Assembly: GCA_021154285.1 (NCBI GenBank)
Contig: JAJKIV010000049.1
Span: forward strand, 1 to 36,555
Origin: Gemmatimonas sp.
GTDB lineage: Bacteria > Gemmatimonadota > Gemmatimonadetes > Gemmatimonadales > Gemmatimonadaceae
Reading direction: 5' to 3'
Length of the DNA: 36,555 nucleotides
The notes beneath the pieces are model-generated. The model was not told the DNA's origin. It ran no database searches and saw only the letters and a list, made by a program, of their open reading frames with translations. This document shows positions 7,667 to 17,840 of the stretch, piece after piece. The position numbers were made by a program, and so were the translations under genes. Each line of letters opens with the position of its first letter. Within the stretch, counting starts at the first letter, position 1.

Positions 7667-9409
7667 ATGATCAGGCTCCTTACGAAGCACGCCGTCACAG
7701 CGTTCATGTGCGGGCTGCTTCCATTCGCGACGCTCGACGCGCAGCAGACGCCGGCACGTGATACGGTCGGCTCGCGACTCCTTCCGCCGGACGTGGAGCG
7801 TGAGGTGACGGACGCGTTCAATGGGCAGAACGCGATCCGAGCTTCCGGCGCATACGAGGTCGACTCGGGGAGCGTGGTCACAGGGGACGTGGCGGTGTTG
7901 AACGGGCCACTGACGATCGCGGGCCGAGTGAACGGGCGCGTCGTGGCGATCAACGCCGATGTGATTCTGCGACCCGGCGCGCGCGTCGAAGGGCAGATCC
8001 TCGTGGTGGGTGGCGACGTCGATGGGAAGGACGGCGCGTTCATCGGCGGCGACGTGCGCACGTACCGGCAGCGACTCACGTACCGGCAGGAAGGCGATCG
8101 TCTCATCGCGTCAGGCTCGAGCGAGGAGGACGCGCGGTGGTGGCGACGCCACCAGAAATGGCACTCGCACAGTTACAGCGACCTCCACCTCATCTCCGCC
8201 CGGACGTACAATCGTGTCGAGGGGTTGCCGATCCTCATCGGCCCGTCGTTCGGACATCGGTCCGGCCAGACGCGCTTCGAGCTCGATGCGCTCGGTGTCT
8301 TTCGTACCGGGGACGACCTGCAATGGAACTCGCAGACCGTCGGCCACAACCTGAAGGCCGAGCTGTCGTACGGTCACGAGGCGAGCGTCGCGATGGGAGG
8401 CAAGCTGTTCGACGTGGTAGACCCGGTGGAGCAATGGCAGCTCTCGGACGTGGAGGTGGGTCTCGCGTCGTTTTTCCTGCACCGCGACTTCCGCGATTAC
8501 TACAACCGTCACGGCGGGTCTGCCTACGTTAGGCTGAACTTGAATCGCAGTGTGAGCCTGACGGGATCGTTGAGCGATGAGCGATGGGCGGTGCGAGAGA
8601 CATTCGATCCGTTCACGCTGTTCCGGAACGGGCAGGACTGGCGGCCCAATCCGGTCCTGGATGAGGGCCTTTTTCACGTCACGAACGCGACGCTGCGCAT
8701 CGATACGCGGAGCGACGTGGAAGATCCGCGGTCCGGATGGGACATCACAGCGGACTACGAATACGGCACGGGGAATACCACCTCGTTCGGGCCGACGTCG
8801 CCGGGTGTCCGTGACCCGAGTCCCAACGGGGTGACGAACTACGCCCGGGGGTTTCTCGATCTGCGGCGATACAATCGGGTGTCGCCGGAGGGGCAACTCA
8901 ACCTGCGCGTGGTAGCTGGCGGCTGGCTGAACGGGGACGAGCTACCGCTTCAGCGGCGATTCTCGATGGGCGGCCCCGGGGCGGTCGACGGGTATCCGTT
9001 CCGCCGGACCGGCGCAGGCGATGATGTCCGGCAGTGCAGCGATGGCGTGAACATCCCGTTAGGCATGCCGGCTCAGTGCGAGCGGATGGTGCTGTTTCAG
9101 GCGGAATACCGCGGCGATCTCTGGCTGTCGATGTTCAGTGATTGGCAGTGGGTCAACTCCTGGCGACACGGTGGCTGGCGTCATCGCGCACAGTGGGTCG
9201 TGTTCACCGACGCCGGCCGCGGCTGGCTCGTCGGCAACCGAATTGGTGATCTGCAGTATCCAAGGGACGAGCTTCCAGGGCTCTCGACGTTCAAGACGGA
9301 CATTGGAGTCGGTTTCGACGCCGGGCTGATCGGCCTGTTCGTGGCGAAGTCGGTGTCCGACTCGAAGGAGCCACCGAACTTCTTCGTTCGTGTCGGGAAG
9401 CGCTTCTAG
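7667..9409 (+). CDS. Outer-membrane protein: bactofilin-like beta-helix N-domain fused to an Omp85/BamA-like barrel
   Basis: Signal peptide-like MIRLLTKHAVTAFMCGLLPFATLDAQQ; GSVVTGDVAVLNGPLTIAGRVNGRVVAINADVILRPGARVEGQILVVGGDVDG beta-helix pattern; barrel with RRFSMGGPGAVDGYPFRR and terminal FVRVGKRF. Confidence 0.75.
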   Translation: MIRLLTKHAVTAFMCGLLPFATLDAQQTPARDTVGSRLLPPDVEREVTDAFNGQNAIRASGAYEVDSGSVVTGDVAVLNGPLTIAGRVNGRVVAINADVILRPGARVEGQILVVGGDVDGKDGAFIGGDVRTYRQRLTYRQEGDRLIASGSSEEDARWWRRHQKWHSHSYSDLHLISARTYNRVEGLPILIGPSFGHRSGQTRFELDALGVFRTGDDLQWNSQTVGHNLKAELSYGHEASVAMGGKLFDVVDPVEQWQLSDVEVGLASFFLHRDFRDYYNRHGGSAYVRLNLNRSVSLTGSLSDERWAVRETFDPFTLFRNGQDWRPNPVLDEGLFHVTNATLRIDTRSDVEDPRSGWDITADYEYGTGNTTSFGPTSPGVRDPSPNGVTNYARGFLDLRRYNRVSPEGQLNLRVVAGGWLNGDELPLQRRFSMGGPGAVDGYPFRRTGAGDDVRQCSDGVNIPLGMPAQCERMVLFQAEYRGDLWLSMFSDWQWVNSWRHGGWRHRAQWVVFTDAGRGWLVGNRIGDLQYPRDELPGLSTFKTDIGVGFDAGLIGLFVAKSVSDSKEPPNFFVRVGKRF

Positions 9410-10118
9410 CCTCGTGCGCCCGTTAGGCGCGGCGATCGTCCTCGCCTTCGCCCTGACCGTCGACGCGCGCGCCCAGCAAGCGGCGCGGCGTGACGAGCCC
9501 GTTCCCGCCAGCCCCGCCGCTGTTCAGCAGGCGGCCGGGATCAATGTATCGGTGCCGGCATCGACGCCGACCACACCGGTTCCGATGGGCCCTGTCATCC
9601 GGACGGCGAACGTCATCGCAGACCGTGAGCTGCAGACGTTGCTGCAGAACGGGTTTCCGGCGAATCTGCATTATCGCACGGAGCTCTGGTCGCGAGGTGG
9701 GCTGTTCGACGATGTGAAGTCGTCGGTCGAATGGGATGTGCTCGTGCGCTACGAGCCGCTCACCAAGACGTATCGCGTTGCGCGGTTCGTCGGTGGGGAG
9801 GCCGAGAATCTCGGCCGGTTCGAGCGATATGAGGATGCGCAGGCGGCGCTCGCCCGACCGTACCAACCGAAGCTTCCTGCGCGGCGGACACGTGACCGGC
9901 AGTACTACATCGTGACGCTCGAGGTCGAAGTCCTCTCGATGTCCGATCTCGACGAGATCGACCGCTGGCTGCGCGGCGAGCTGCGGCCGGCGGTGCGCGG
10001 CAAGCGCAATCCCGGGACTGCGCTTGGGCGTGGCCTGTCGCGACTCGCAACTAAGCTGCTGGGCGGGGAGAATCGCCGGTACGAGCAGCGATCGGAAATT
10101 TTCAGAGTCGGTAAGTAA
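9390..10118 (+). CDS. DUF4390-like exported protein
   Basis: RELQTLLQNGFPANLHYRTELWS...WDVLVRYEPLTKTYRV...EVEVLSMSDLDEIDRWLRGEL; GTG start overlaps the end of the upstream OMP gene. Confidence 0.7.
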   Translation: MSGSASSLVRPLGAAIVLAFALTVDARAQQAARRDEPVPASPAAVQQAAGINVSVPASTPTTPVPMGPVIRTANVIADRELQTLLQNGFPANLHYRTELWSRGGLFDDVKSSVEWDVLVRYEPLTKTYRVARFVGGEAENLGRFERYEDAQAALARPYQPKLPARRTRDRQYYIVTLEVEVLSMSDLDEIDRWLRGELRPAVRGKRNPGTALGRGLSRLATKLLGGENRRYEQRSEIFRVGK

Positions 10119-10174
10119 AGGGAGACGGGAAGCGGGAGGAACGGAGGCTGGTGACTGGCTGCTCGTGCGGGTGG

Positions 10175-10214
10175 CTGGCTGACGCTGGCTGACGCTGGCT
10201 GACGCTGGCTGACA
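10175..10214 (+). repeat. Tandem 10-mer ctggctgacg x4 (last unit ends in a)
   Basis: ctggctgacgctggctgacgctggctgacgctggctgaca read directly. Confidence 0.95.
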
Positions 10215-10216
10215 AA

Positions 10217-10262
10217 AACCCTCGGGAGGCTTCTTCTGGTGAAGAAGAGCATCCCGAGGGTT
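10217..10262 (-). terminator. Rho-independent terminator for the minus-strand HNH gene
   Basis: Minus strand: aaccctcgggatgctcttcttcaccagaagaagcctcccgagggttttt; long stem, short loop, T-tract. Confidence 0.85.
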
Positions 10263-10293
10263 CTACGTCTCCCGTCTCCCGCTTCCCGTCTCC

Positions 10294-10935
10294 CTACGTC
10301 TTGTGCTTTCCCTCCAACTCCTCGATCTGGTGCAGAACCTCCGCACCGTAGAACAGTCGAATGTAGCGGGCCTGCGTAGGAGTCAGGCGGCGGACCGCCC
10401 AGCTCAGGTGCACGAAGTGCGGCTCGACCGGGTGCGTCATCGGGTGCATCCCGATCTCACTCGGCAGTCGATTCGACTTCCGCGTATTGCAGGGGCTGCA
10501 CGCCGTCACGACGTTGCTCCAGTCATTCGATCCACCTCGCGATAGCGGGACCAAGTGGTCTCGCGTCAGCGACTCGCGCGGGCGGAGCTCGGCCTGAGTC
10601 CGGCCACAGTACTGGCAGCGGTACCGGTCGCGGGCGAACAGGAAGGTGTTCGTGACCTGGCGGCGGAAGCGACGCGGCACGTGGATGAACTTCGTGAGCC
10701 GGATCACTGCCGGGCGCGGCATGGTCAGGCGCTCCGACCGGACAACCCGGTCAGGATCGGCTTCTACGATCTCGGCCTTGCCGTCGATCACGAGCCGGAG
10801 CGCCCGCCGCATGGGAACCATGGTCAGCGGTTCGAACGATGCATTCAATGCCAGACAACCTAGAATCACGCACACCTCCCCTTCGGTGCGTACACGAACT
10901 CCCGCAGGATCGTCCATGCGGGAGTCCGAGCTCAT
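10294..10935 (-). CDS. HNH endonuclease family protein
   Basis: RDRYRCQYCGRTQAELRPRESLTRDHLVPLSRGGSNDWSNVVTACSPCNTRKSNRLPSEIGM: CxxC...DH...N...CxxCN HNH motif. Start MSSDSRMDD proposed at 10933-10935. Confidence 0.9.
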   Translation of the reverse strand: MSSDSRMDDPAGVRVRTEGEVCVILGCLALNASFEPLTMVPMRRALRLVIDGKAEIVEADPDRVVRSERLTMPRPAVIRLTKFIHVPRRFRRQVTNTFLFARDRYRCQYCGRTQAELRPRESLTRDHLVPLSRGGSNDWSNVVTACSPCNTRKSNRLPSEIGMHPMTHPVEPHFVHLSWAVRRLTPTQARYIRLFYGAEVLHQIEELEGKHKT

Positions 10936-11002
10936 TACGGCACCCTGGCTCGACGAGGCTGGCTCCCGTCGAACATTAAACCCCTCGCAACCTATTAAAG
11001 TG

Positions 11003-11033
11003 CCGATATGATAACAAGATGGCTCCATATCGG
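11003..11033. promoter_or_regulatory. Operator-like inverted repeat ccgatatg-N15-catatcgg in an AT-rich gap upstream of the HNH gene
   Basis: Perfect 8-bp arms 11003-11010 and 11026-11033. Confidence 0.45.
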
Positions 11034-11049
11034 CCCGAGTCACGGGATT

Positions 11050-12003
11050 TTACACCCCGGCGCTTACTCCGCTCGGAACGGCGGTCAACCAACCATAGGG
11101 GTCGGCGATTCGACCCTTGGCGATCGACATGAAGCGCTCCTGGATCGACCCAGTGAGCGGACCAGGCTTGCCTTCGCCGATCTCAATGCGGTCGACCGAC
11201 CGAATCGGGGTAAGCTCAGCTGCCGTCCCTGAGAAGAATAGTTCGTCCGCGATATAAAGCATCTCGCGGGGAATGTTCTGCTCCCGGATCTCGACCCCGA
11301 GATCCCGCGCAATCTGAATGACCGAGTCACGCGTGATACCGTGAAGAATGCCGGCCGCGACGGGGGACGTATACAGGATTTCGTCGCGAATGAGGAACAG
11401 GTTCTCGCCAGAGCCTTCGGCCACGAAGCCAAAGGAGTCCAGCATGATCCCTTCCGCATAGCCGTCCAACTTGGCCTGGGCCTTCGAGAGCTGAGAGTTC
11501 AGGTAGTTCCCGCCCGCCTTCGCCAGAGTCGGAAAGGTGTCCGGAGCGGCGCGACGCCAGCTCGACACGGACACGTCCACACCATTAGCCAGCGCCTCGT
11601 GGCCGAGGTAGGCGCCCCAGTTGTAGGCGATGATGAACGTCTCGACCGGGATGCCGATCGGGTAGAACCCCATCTGCTCACCAGTGCGTACCACCACAGG
11701 GCGGAGGTAGCAGGCTCGCAGGTCGTTCGCGGCCACGGTGTCCACCGTCGCCTGCATCAGCTCTTCCGCCGACCACTTGAGCGGCATCCGATAGATCTTG
11801 CACGAATCATGGAGGCGACGCATGTGGTCCCGCAACCGGAAGACCGCGCCGCCACTCGGTGTCTCGTAGCAGCGGATTCCTTCGAACACGCTCGATCCAT
11901 AGTGGACGACGTGGCTCATCACATGGATGGTCGCGTCCTCCCACGCCACGAGCTCGCCGTCGCGCCAGATCTTGGCGGTTCGCCCGGCGGAACGGTCGGT
12001 CAT
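11050..12003 (-). CDS. ilvE: Branched-chain amino acid aminotransferase
   Basis: AKIWRDGELVAWEDATIHVMSHVVHYGSSVFEGIRCYET...TLAKAGGNYLNSQLSKAQAK...AEGIMLDSFGFVAEGSGENLFLI...FFSGTAAELTPI. Confidence 0.95.
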   Translation of the reverse strand: MTDRSAGRTAKIWRDGELVAWEDATIHVMSHVVHYGSSVFEGIRCYETPSGGAVFRLRDHMRRLHDSCKIYRMPLKWSAEELMQATVDTVAANDLRACYLRPVVVRTGEQMGFYPIGIPVETFIIAYNWGAYLGHEALANGVDVSVSSWRRAAPDTFPTLAKAGGNYLNSQLSKAQAKLDGYAEGIMLDSFGFVAEGSGENLFLIRDEILYTSPVAAGILHGITRDSVIQIARDLGVEIREQNIPREMLYIADELFFSGTAAELTPIRSVDRIEIGEGKPGPLTGSIQERFMSIAKGRIADPYGWLTAVPSGVSAGV

Positions 12004-12109
12004 TGCAGTATCCCCGTTGGTTGTGCAGTCGGATGATAACGGCCTGCACGGGACGGTGGTGTATGCGAGGTTACCGCTTCCGACCCCGGTGGGCTGGACC
12101 CGAGTCGAT

Positions 12110-13450
12110 CTATCGACGCGCGCTCGCCGACCACTCTGCGAGCGCCCGCGCCGCGGATTCGAGCGAGGGCACGTTGGCCGCGGGGCCGACGAGGCGCGAG
12201 TCCCGAACGAGTGGGCGACCAGCCACCGCCACGAACGATGCCATTCTCCCCGATGCGGCGAACACCAGCGCCGACGCGGGATCGTAGACCGGAGCGGAGC
12301 GCGGCGCATCCAGCGGGAAGGCCGCGAGATCGGCCGACTTGCCTACGTCGAGCGAACCGATCTCCGACTCCAGGTCGAGCGCGCGGGCGCCGCCTAACGT
12401 CGCAACCTCCAGCGCTTCGCCGGCAGTAATCACGTTGAACTGTGCCGTCCGCGCGCGCTGCATGAGGATCGCGAGACGCGCTTCATCGAGCAGGTCCATT
12501 CGGTTATTGCTCGCGACCGAGTCCGACCCGATACCAACGCGGATGCCCGCCCGGAGGAATTCCGTGAGCGGCGCGATCCCGTGCCCCAACTTCGCGTTCG
12601 ATGCGGGGCAATGCGCGATCGCGCAGTCGTGCCGCGCGATCGCCCCCACATCGCCACCATCGACGCGAACACAATGGATGAGGAGGGGGCGTGCGTCGAG
12701 CACACCGACTCTCTCGAGCAGGCGGATCGGCGAGTCCGCGCGGGGAACGACGTCGATGCCGCGCGACCGATGCGAGTCCGCCCAGCCACCTAACGCGTGC
12801 TGGACCAGGCTCGACTCATCCGCGCTCTCGGCAATGTGGACGGCGACGGGCAGCCCGTCCTGAATCGCGAACGCCGCTGTGCCCTCGAACAGGGCATCGC
12901 ATACCGAATACGGCGCGTGGGGGGACACGCCAGCGCGCACAAGCGGAGTGGCCTCTCGGCGCAGCGCATCCACCTTCGCACGAAGCCCGGCGAGCGATTC
13001 GGCGCACTGGGCCGGGTCGGGGCCGAACACTTCCTGATAGGAGATCCCGCGCACTCCCATGTCGAGCATCGCGCGAAACGGTGCGCCCGAGTCGTTCGTA
13101 TCGGCGTACGTGGTGATCCCGGCAAGCAGACCCTCCGCAATCCCAAAGCGCGCGGAGTCGAGGAGCGCTTCCGGCGCGAGCGCTTCACGGCGCGCGCGCG
13201 TGAGGCGGAAGATCCACGATCTGAAATCGAGGTCTTCCAGAAAACCCCGCATCACGGTGAGCTCGAGATGCGTGTGGGCGTTGACGAGCCCCGGCATGAG
13301 TGCCGCGTCGCCTAGGTCGACGTCGGTGCCGTCGGGCGCACCGCTCCGCTCGCCGACATACGCGATGCGCCCGTCGTGCTCGACGACTGTACTGTCCGAG
13401 ATCGGCGGACGCGAGATCGGCAGCACCCACCGCGCGTGGTACCGTATCAT
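12110..13450 (-). CDS. Amidohydrolase (cytosine deaminase/chlorohydrolase-like superfamily)
   Basis: LMPGLVNAHTHLELTVMRGF...SPHAPYSVC...VAVHIAES...LIHCVRVD...HCPASNAKLGHGIAPL...GIGSDSVASNNRMDLLDE; ATG at 13448-13450. Confidence 0.9.
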   Translation of the reverse strand: MIRYHARWVLPISRPPISDSTVVEHDGRIAYVGERSGAPDGTDVDLGDAALMPGLVNAHTHLELTVMRGFLEDLDFRSWIFRLTRARREALAPEALLDSARFGIAEGLLAGITTYADTNDSGAPFRAMLDMGVRGISYQEVFGPDPAQCAESLAGLRAKVDALRREATPLVRAGVSPHAPYSVCDALFEGTAAFAIQDGLPVAVHIAESADESSLVQHALGGWADSHRSRGIDVVPRADSPIRLLERVGVLDARPLLIHCVRVDGGDVGAIARHDCAIAHCPASNAKLGHGIAPLTEFLRAGIRVGIGSDSVASNNRMDLLDEARLAILMQRARTAQFNVITAGEALEVATLGGARALDLESEIGSLDVGKSADLAAFPLDAPRSAPVYDPASALVFAASGRMASFVAVAGRPLVRDSRLVGPAANVPSLESAARALAEWSASARR

Positions 13451-13454
13451 GCGG

Positions 13455-14195
13455 TTACGTGAGCCGCGTGTACGGGTCGAACAGGTCTTCGTCGCGCGCC
13501 CCGCAGTGGCGCGCGAGCGCGAGCGGGAACGTGAGATCGCCGACCTGATCGGCCGAATGACCGTCGGACCCAAGGGATATGCGAACGCCACGATCGATGG
13601 CACGCCTAACGAGCCGCTCGTGCGCCTTGTAGCGCGCCGAAATCTCGAATGCGATGCCGGCGTCGAACAGTGCCGTGACGAGACGATCCTCGCGCTCGTC
13701 GGTCCACAGCTCGTCCGCCGGGACTTCCCGGAGCGTGAGGTTGACGAGCGTGGGGTGTGCGAGAATGTCCACCGGCATCGTGGCCGCCAGCTCCTCGGCG
13801 TTAGCGACCAATGCATCCATGTACTCGTCGCGCGTGAGCGCTGCCGGAAAGCGGCGTGAGAACGCGTGGACGAGCGTGCGATCGTCGAGGTAGATTGCGT
13901 GGAGCGATCCGAGACGGTGCGTGAATCGTGCGGCGAGATCCTCCGGCATCTCACGCCACAAAGCGTCGTGCCAGCAGAACTCGCCGCCGCGTGCGATGGG
14001 ATACCGGTCCAGCTCGTCGAGGTAGGCGCGGACGCCGTCGATCGAGGCAACGGCTCCGCCAACGTCGCGGGAGATGTGGTCGCTGACGCTCGGCCTCACG
14101 CCCCGACCGGTTACGCGCTCGATGATCTGCGGAACATCGAGCGCGCCGTCTGACATGGTCGAATGCGCGTGGCAATCGACCGGTTTCCACGCCAT
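13455..14195 (-). CDS. PHP-domain phosphoesterase (histidinol-phosphatase-like)
   Basis: VDCHAHSTMSDGALDVPQIIERVTGRGVRPSVSDH...VDILAHPTLVN...RISLGSDGHSADQVG. Confidence 0.85.
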   Translation of the reverse strand: MAWKPVDCHAHSTMSDGALDVPQIIERVTGRGVRPSVSDHISRDVGGAVASIDGVRAYLDELDRYPIARGGEFCWHDALWREMPEDLAARFTHRLGSLHAIYLDDRTLVHAFSRRFPAALTRDEYMDALVANAEELAATMPVDILAHPTLVNLTLREVPADELWTDEREDRLVTALFDAGIAFEISARYKAHERLVRRAIDRGVRISLGSDGHSADQVGDLTFPLALARHCGARDEDLFDPYTRLT

Positions 14196-14199
14196 TCGC

Positions 14200-16401
14200 T
14201 TACGGGATCTTGAACGGGTTGGTCGTCGTGTCGCGCTTACCGGGCGGCGGCTTGGGCGGATTCGCCGCGTTAGGTACCCCCGGCCGAGCAGTGGAGTCCA
14301 GCGGCTGGCCCATGTTGAACGGCGAGCATTCCTGAACAGGCTCGGTCCCGGCGATGAAGTATTCCGTGACAACCGAGTCGGCCGAACAATACGCATTCGC
14401 CAACTCGCCGGTCGTCTTGTCGATGTCGCGCGTCGTGATCCCCTCCGGGCGCGGCCAATCCGGAGGCGCCGGTCGACGGCGGTAGACTTCCGTCATGAAC
14501 GACGTATACGCCGGCGCCGCGAGCTCGCCGCCTTGCGCATTGGCCTTGATCTTCTGAGGCCGGTCGAAGCCCATCCACACGCCCGCGACGAGATCCGCCG
14601 TGTAGCCGATGAACCAGACGTCCGCGCCATCGTTCGTCGTTCCCGTCTTTCCGCCGGACGGAACGAAGAACCGCGAGCCGACGCTTCCTGCCGCGGTTCC
14701 TCGCTGCACGACGTCCTTCATCATGCTCACCATGAGCCACGCTTCCGGCGCGCTCAGGACCTGCGCACGAACGGGCTGCGGTTCCCAGAGCACCTCGCCT
14801 TTCTGGTTCTCCACGCGACGGATCGCGTTCGCCGCCGTGCGCACACCGAGGTTTGCGAAGGCGCTGTACGCCGAGATCATCTCGATCGGGAAAACGTCGG
14901 CCGACCCGATGGCGATCGACGGGTACGGCGGGATCGTCGACGTGATACCGAACCGCTTGGCCATGTCGATGATCGTCTGTTCGCCAAGCTCCATCCCGGT
15001 ACGAATCGCGGGCAGGTTCCGCGACATGTACAGCGCGCGACGCAGCGGAATCGGGCCCTCGAACTTCCCGTCGTAGTTCTGCGGCGTCCATTGATCGCCC
15101 GCGACCTGCGGCAGTGTGATCGGCGCGTCATCGATGATCGTGGCGGGTGTGCGCCCGTTTTCGATCGCGGCCGAGTAGACGATCGGCTTGAACGTCGACC
15201 CGGGCTGCCGCAGCGCCTGGGTCATCCGATTGAACTTCGAATCGTCGAACTGCCGGCCGCCCACGAGCGCACGCACCGACCCGTCCCGCGGGTCCATCGC
15301 CATAAAGGCGCCCTGGAGGTACGGCGAGTTTGGCGTGGCCGCTTCGTCGCCATTCGCGGAGCGTGCCGCGAGCTGCTCGAACGTTCGATGCGGGAACTTC
15401 CCGTATTTGCCGCCTTCGATCGCGCGGAGCTGATTCTCCAGCGCGCGTTCGGCGGCGGACTGCATGTCGAGGTCGAGAGTCGTGTAGACCTTGAGACCCT
15501 GTTCGTATAGCCGCGCGCCGAACTTCTCATCGAGCTGTTGGCGCACCCATTCCACGAAGTACGCCGCGACCTCACCCGATTCGGTCTTGCTGCCTAACTG
15601 GAGCGGATAGGCTTTCGCGAGGCTGGCGTCGGCATCGCTGATGGCGCCGTTGCGGCGCATGAGCTCGATGACGGTGTTCCGTCGCTGGATCGCGCGCTCG
15701 GGGAATCGTCGCGGATTGTAGCGCGCCGGGGCCTTCGGGAGCGCCGCCAGCATCGCAGCTTCCGCGAGATTGAGGTCGTGGACCGACTTGCCGAAATAGC
15801 GCTGCGAAGCGGTCTCCACTCCGTAGGCGCCGTTCCCGAGGTTGATCTGGTTCAGGTACAGCTCGAGGATCTTGTCCTTCGAGTATCGCTCCTCGATCTG
15901 ACGGGCGACCTTCGCCTCCTTGACCTTGCGAACGAGGTTCTTTTCGCGGGAGATGCGCTCGGGAAATACGTTTCTCGCAAGCTGCATCGTTATGGTGGAG
16001 AAGCCCTGCTCCCACGAGCCCGCGCGGAGGTTGCGGAGCGCTGCGCCGGGTACGCGAACCCAGTCGATGCCGGAGTGCTCGTAGAAGCGCTTGTCTTCGG
16101 TAAGGACGAACGCGTCCTTCACGACTTTCGGGATCTCGGAGATCTTCACGAGCGTGCGGCGCTCGAGCCCGACCTCAGCGATGAAGCGCCCGTCGGCGGC
16201 GTAGACCTTCGAGGTCTGCCGAGGCGTGTAGGTATCGAGGATCTGGACTGGCGGACAGCGTCCACCATTGCAGACGAGGACCCAACTCGCGAAGGCGACG
16301 CCGCCGCCGAACGCGACGAGGAACGTGAGCCCGAGCAGAACCGAGCGGACCAGCTTGGGATTCCGCTCGGTGAATTGGCGGAGGCGAGAAGGCGTTTTCA
16401 T
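14200..16401 (-). CDS. Penicillin-binding protein 1A (bifunctional glycosyltransferase/transpeptidase)
   Basis: EDKRFYEHSGIDWVRVPGAALRNLRAGSWEQGFSTITMQLARNVF; transpeptidase QPGSTFKPIVYSAA, SGGKTGTTNDGADVWFIGYT. Confidence 0.95.
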   Translation of the reverse strand: MKTPSRLRQFTERNPKLVRSVLLGLTFLVAFGGGVAFASWVLVCNGGRCPPVQILDTYTPRQTSKVYAADGRFIAEVGLERRTLVKISEIPKVVKDAFVLTEDKRFYEHSGIDWVRVPGAALRNLRAGSWEQGFSTITMQLARNVFPERISREKNLVRKVKEAKVARQIEERYSKDKILELYLNQINLGNGAYGVETASQRYFGKSVHDLNLAEAAMLAALPKAPARYNPRRFPERAIQRRNTVIELMRRNGAISDADASLAKAYPLQLGSKTESGEVAAYFVEWVRQQLDEKFGARLYEQGLKVYTTLDLDMQSAAERALENQLRAIEGGKYGKFPHRTFEQLAARSANGDEAATPNSPYLQGAFMAMDPRDGSVRALVGGRQFDDSKFNRMTQALRQPGSTFKPIVYSAAIENGRTPATIIDDAPITLPQVAGDQWTPQNYDGKFEGPIPLRRALYMSRNLPAIRTGMELGEQTIIDMAKRFGITSTIPPYPSIAIGSADVFPIEMISAYSAFANLGVRTAANAIRRVENQKGEVLWEPQPVRAQVLSAPEAWLMVSMMKDVVQRGTAAGSVGSRFFVPSGGKTGTTNDGADVWFIGYTADLVAGVWMGFDRPQKIKANAQGGELAAPAYTSFMTEVYRRRPAPPDWPRPEGITTRDIDKTTGELANAYCSADSVVTEYFIAGTEPVQECSPFNMGQPLDSTARPGVPNAANPPKPPPGKRDTTTNPFKIP

Positions 16402-16421
16402 CCAGCAGGAGAAGCTACGAC

Positions 16422-16441
16422 GGGAACGGGGAACCGGGAAC
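16422..16441. repeat. Half copy (one arm) of the GGGAAC repeat between PBP1A and tyrS
   Basis: gggaacggggaaccgggaac. Confidence 0.75.
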
Positions 16442-16487
16442 AGAGCCGACTCTGACCTCACTCGGCCAGCCCCAATATCTTACTCGA

Positions 16488-17834
<1,347 letters not shown>

Positions 17835-17840
17835 TCCCGA

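Larger units (their letters stand above)
10120..10294. repeat. 19-bp perfect inverted repeat (gggagacgggaagcgggag / ctcccgcttcccgtctccc) flanking a tandem repeat and a hairpin
   Basis: Arms 10120-10138 and 10276-10294. Confidence 0.85.

Noticed and set aside
10175-10214. Short direct repeats as a possible CRISPR
   Set aside because: 10-bp contiguous tandem units with no spacers; no cas genes in the window.
14074-15510. 478-aa plus-strand ORF antisense to PHP and PBP1A genes
   Set aside because: Arg/His-rich antisense translation; the minus strand encodes recognisable proteins throughout.
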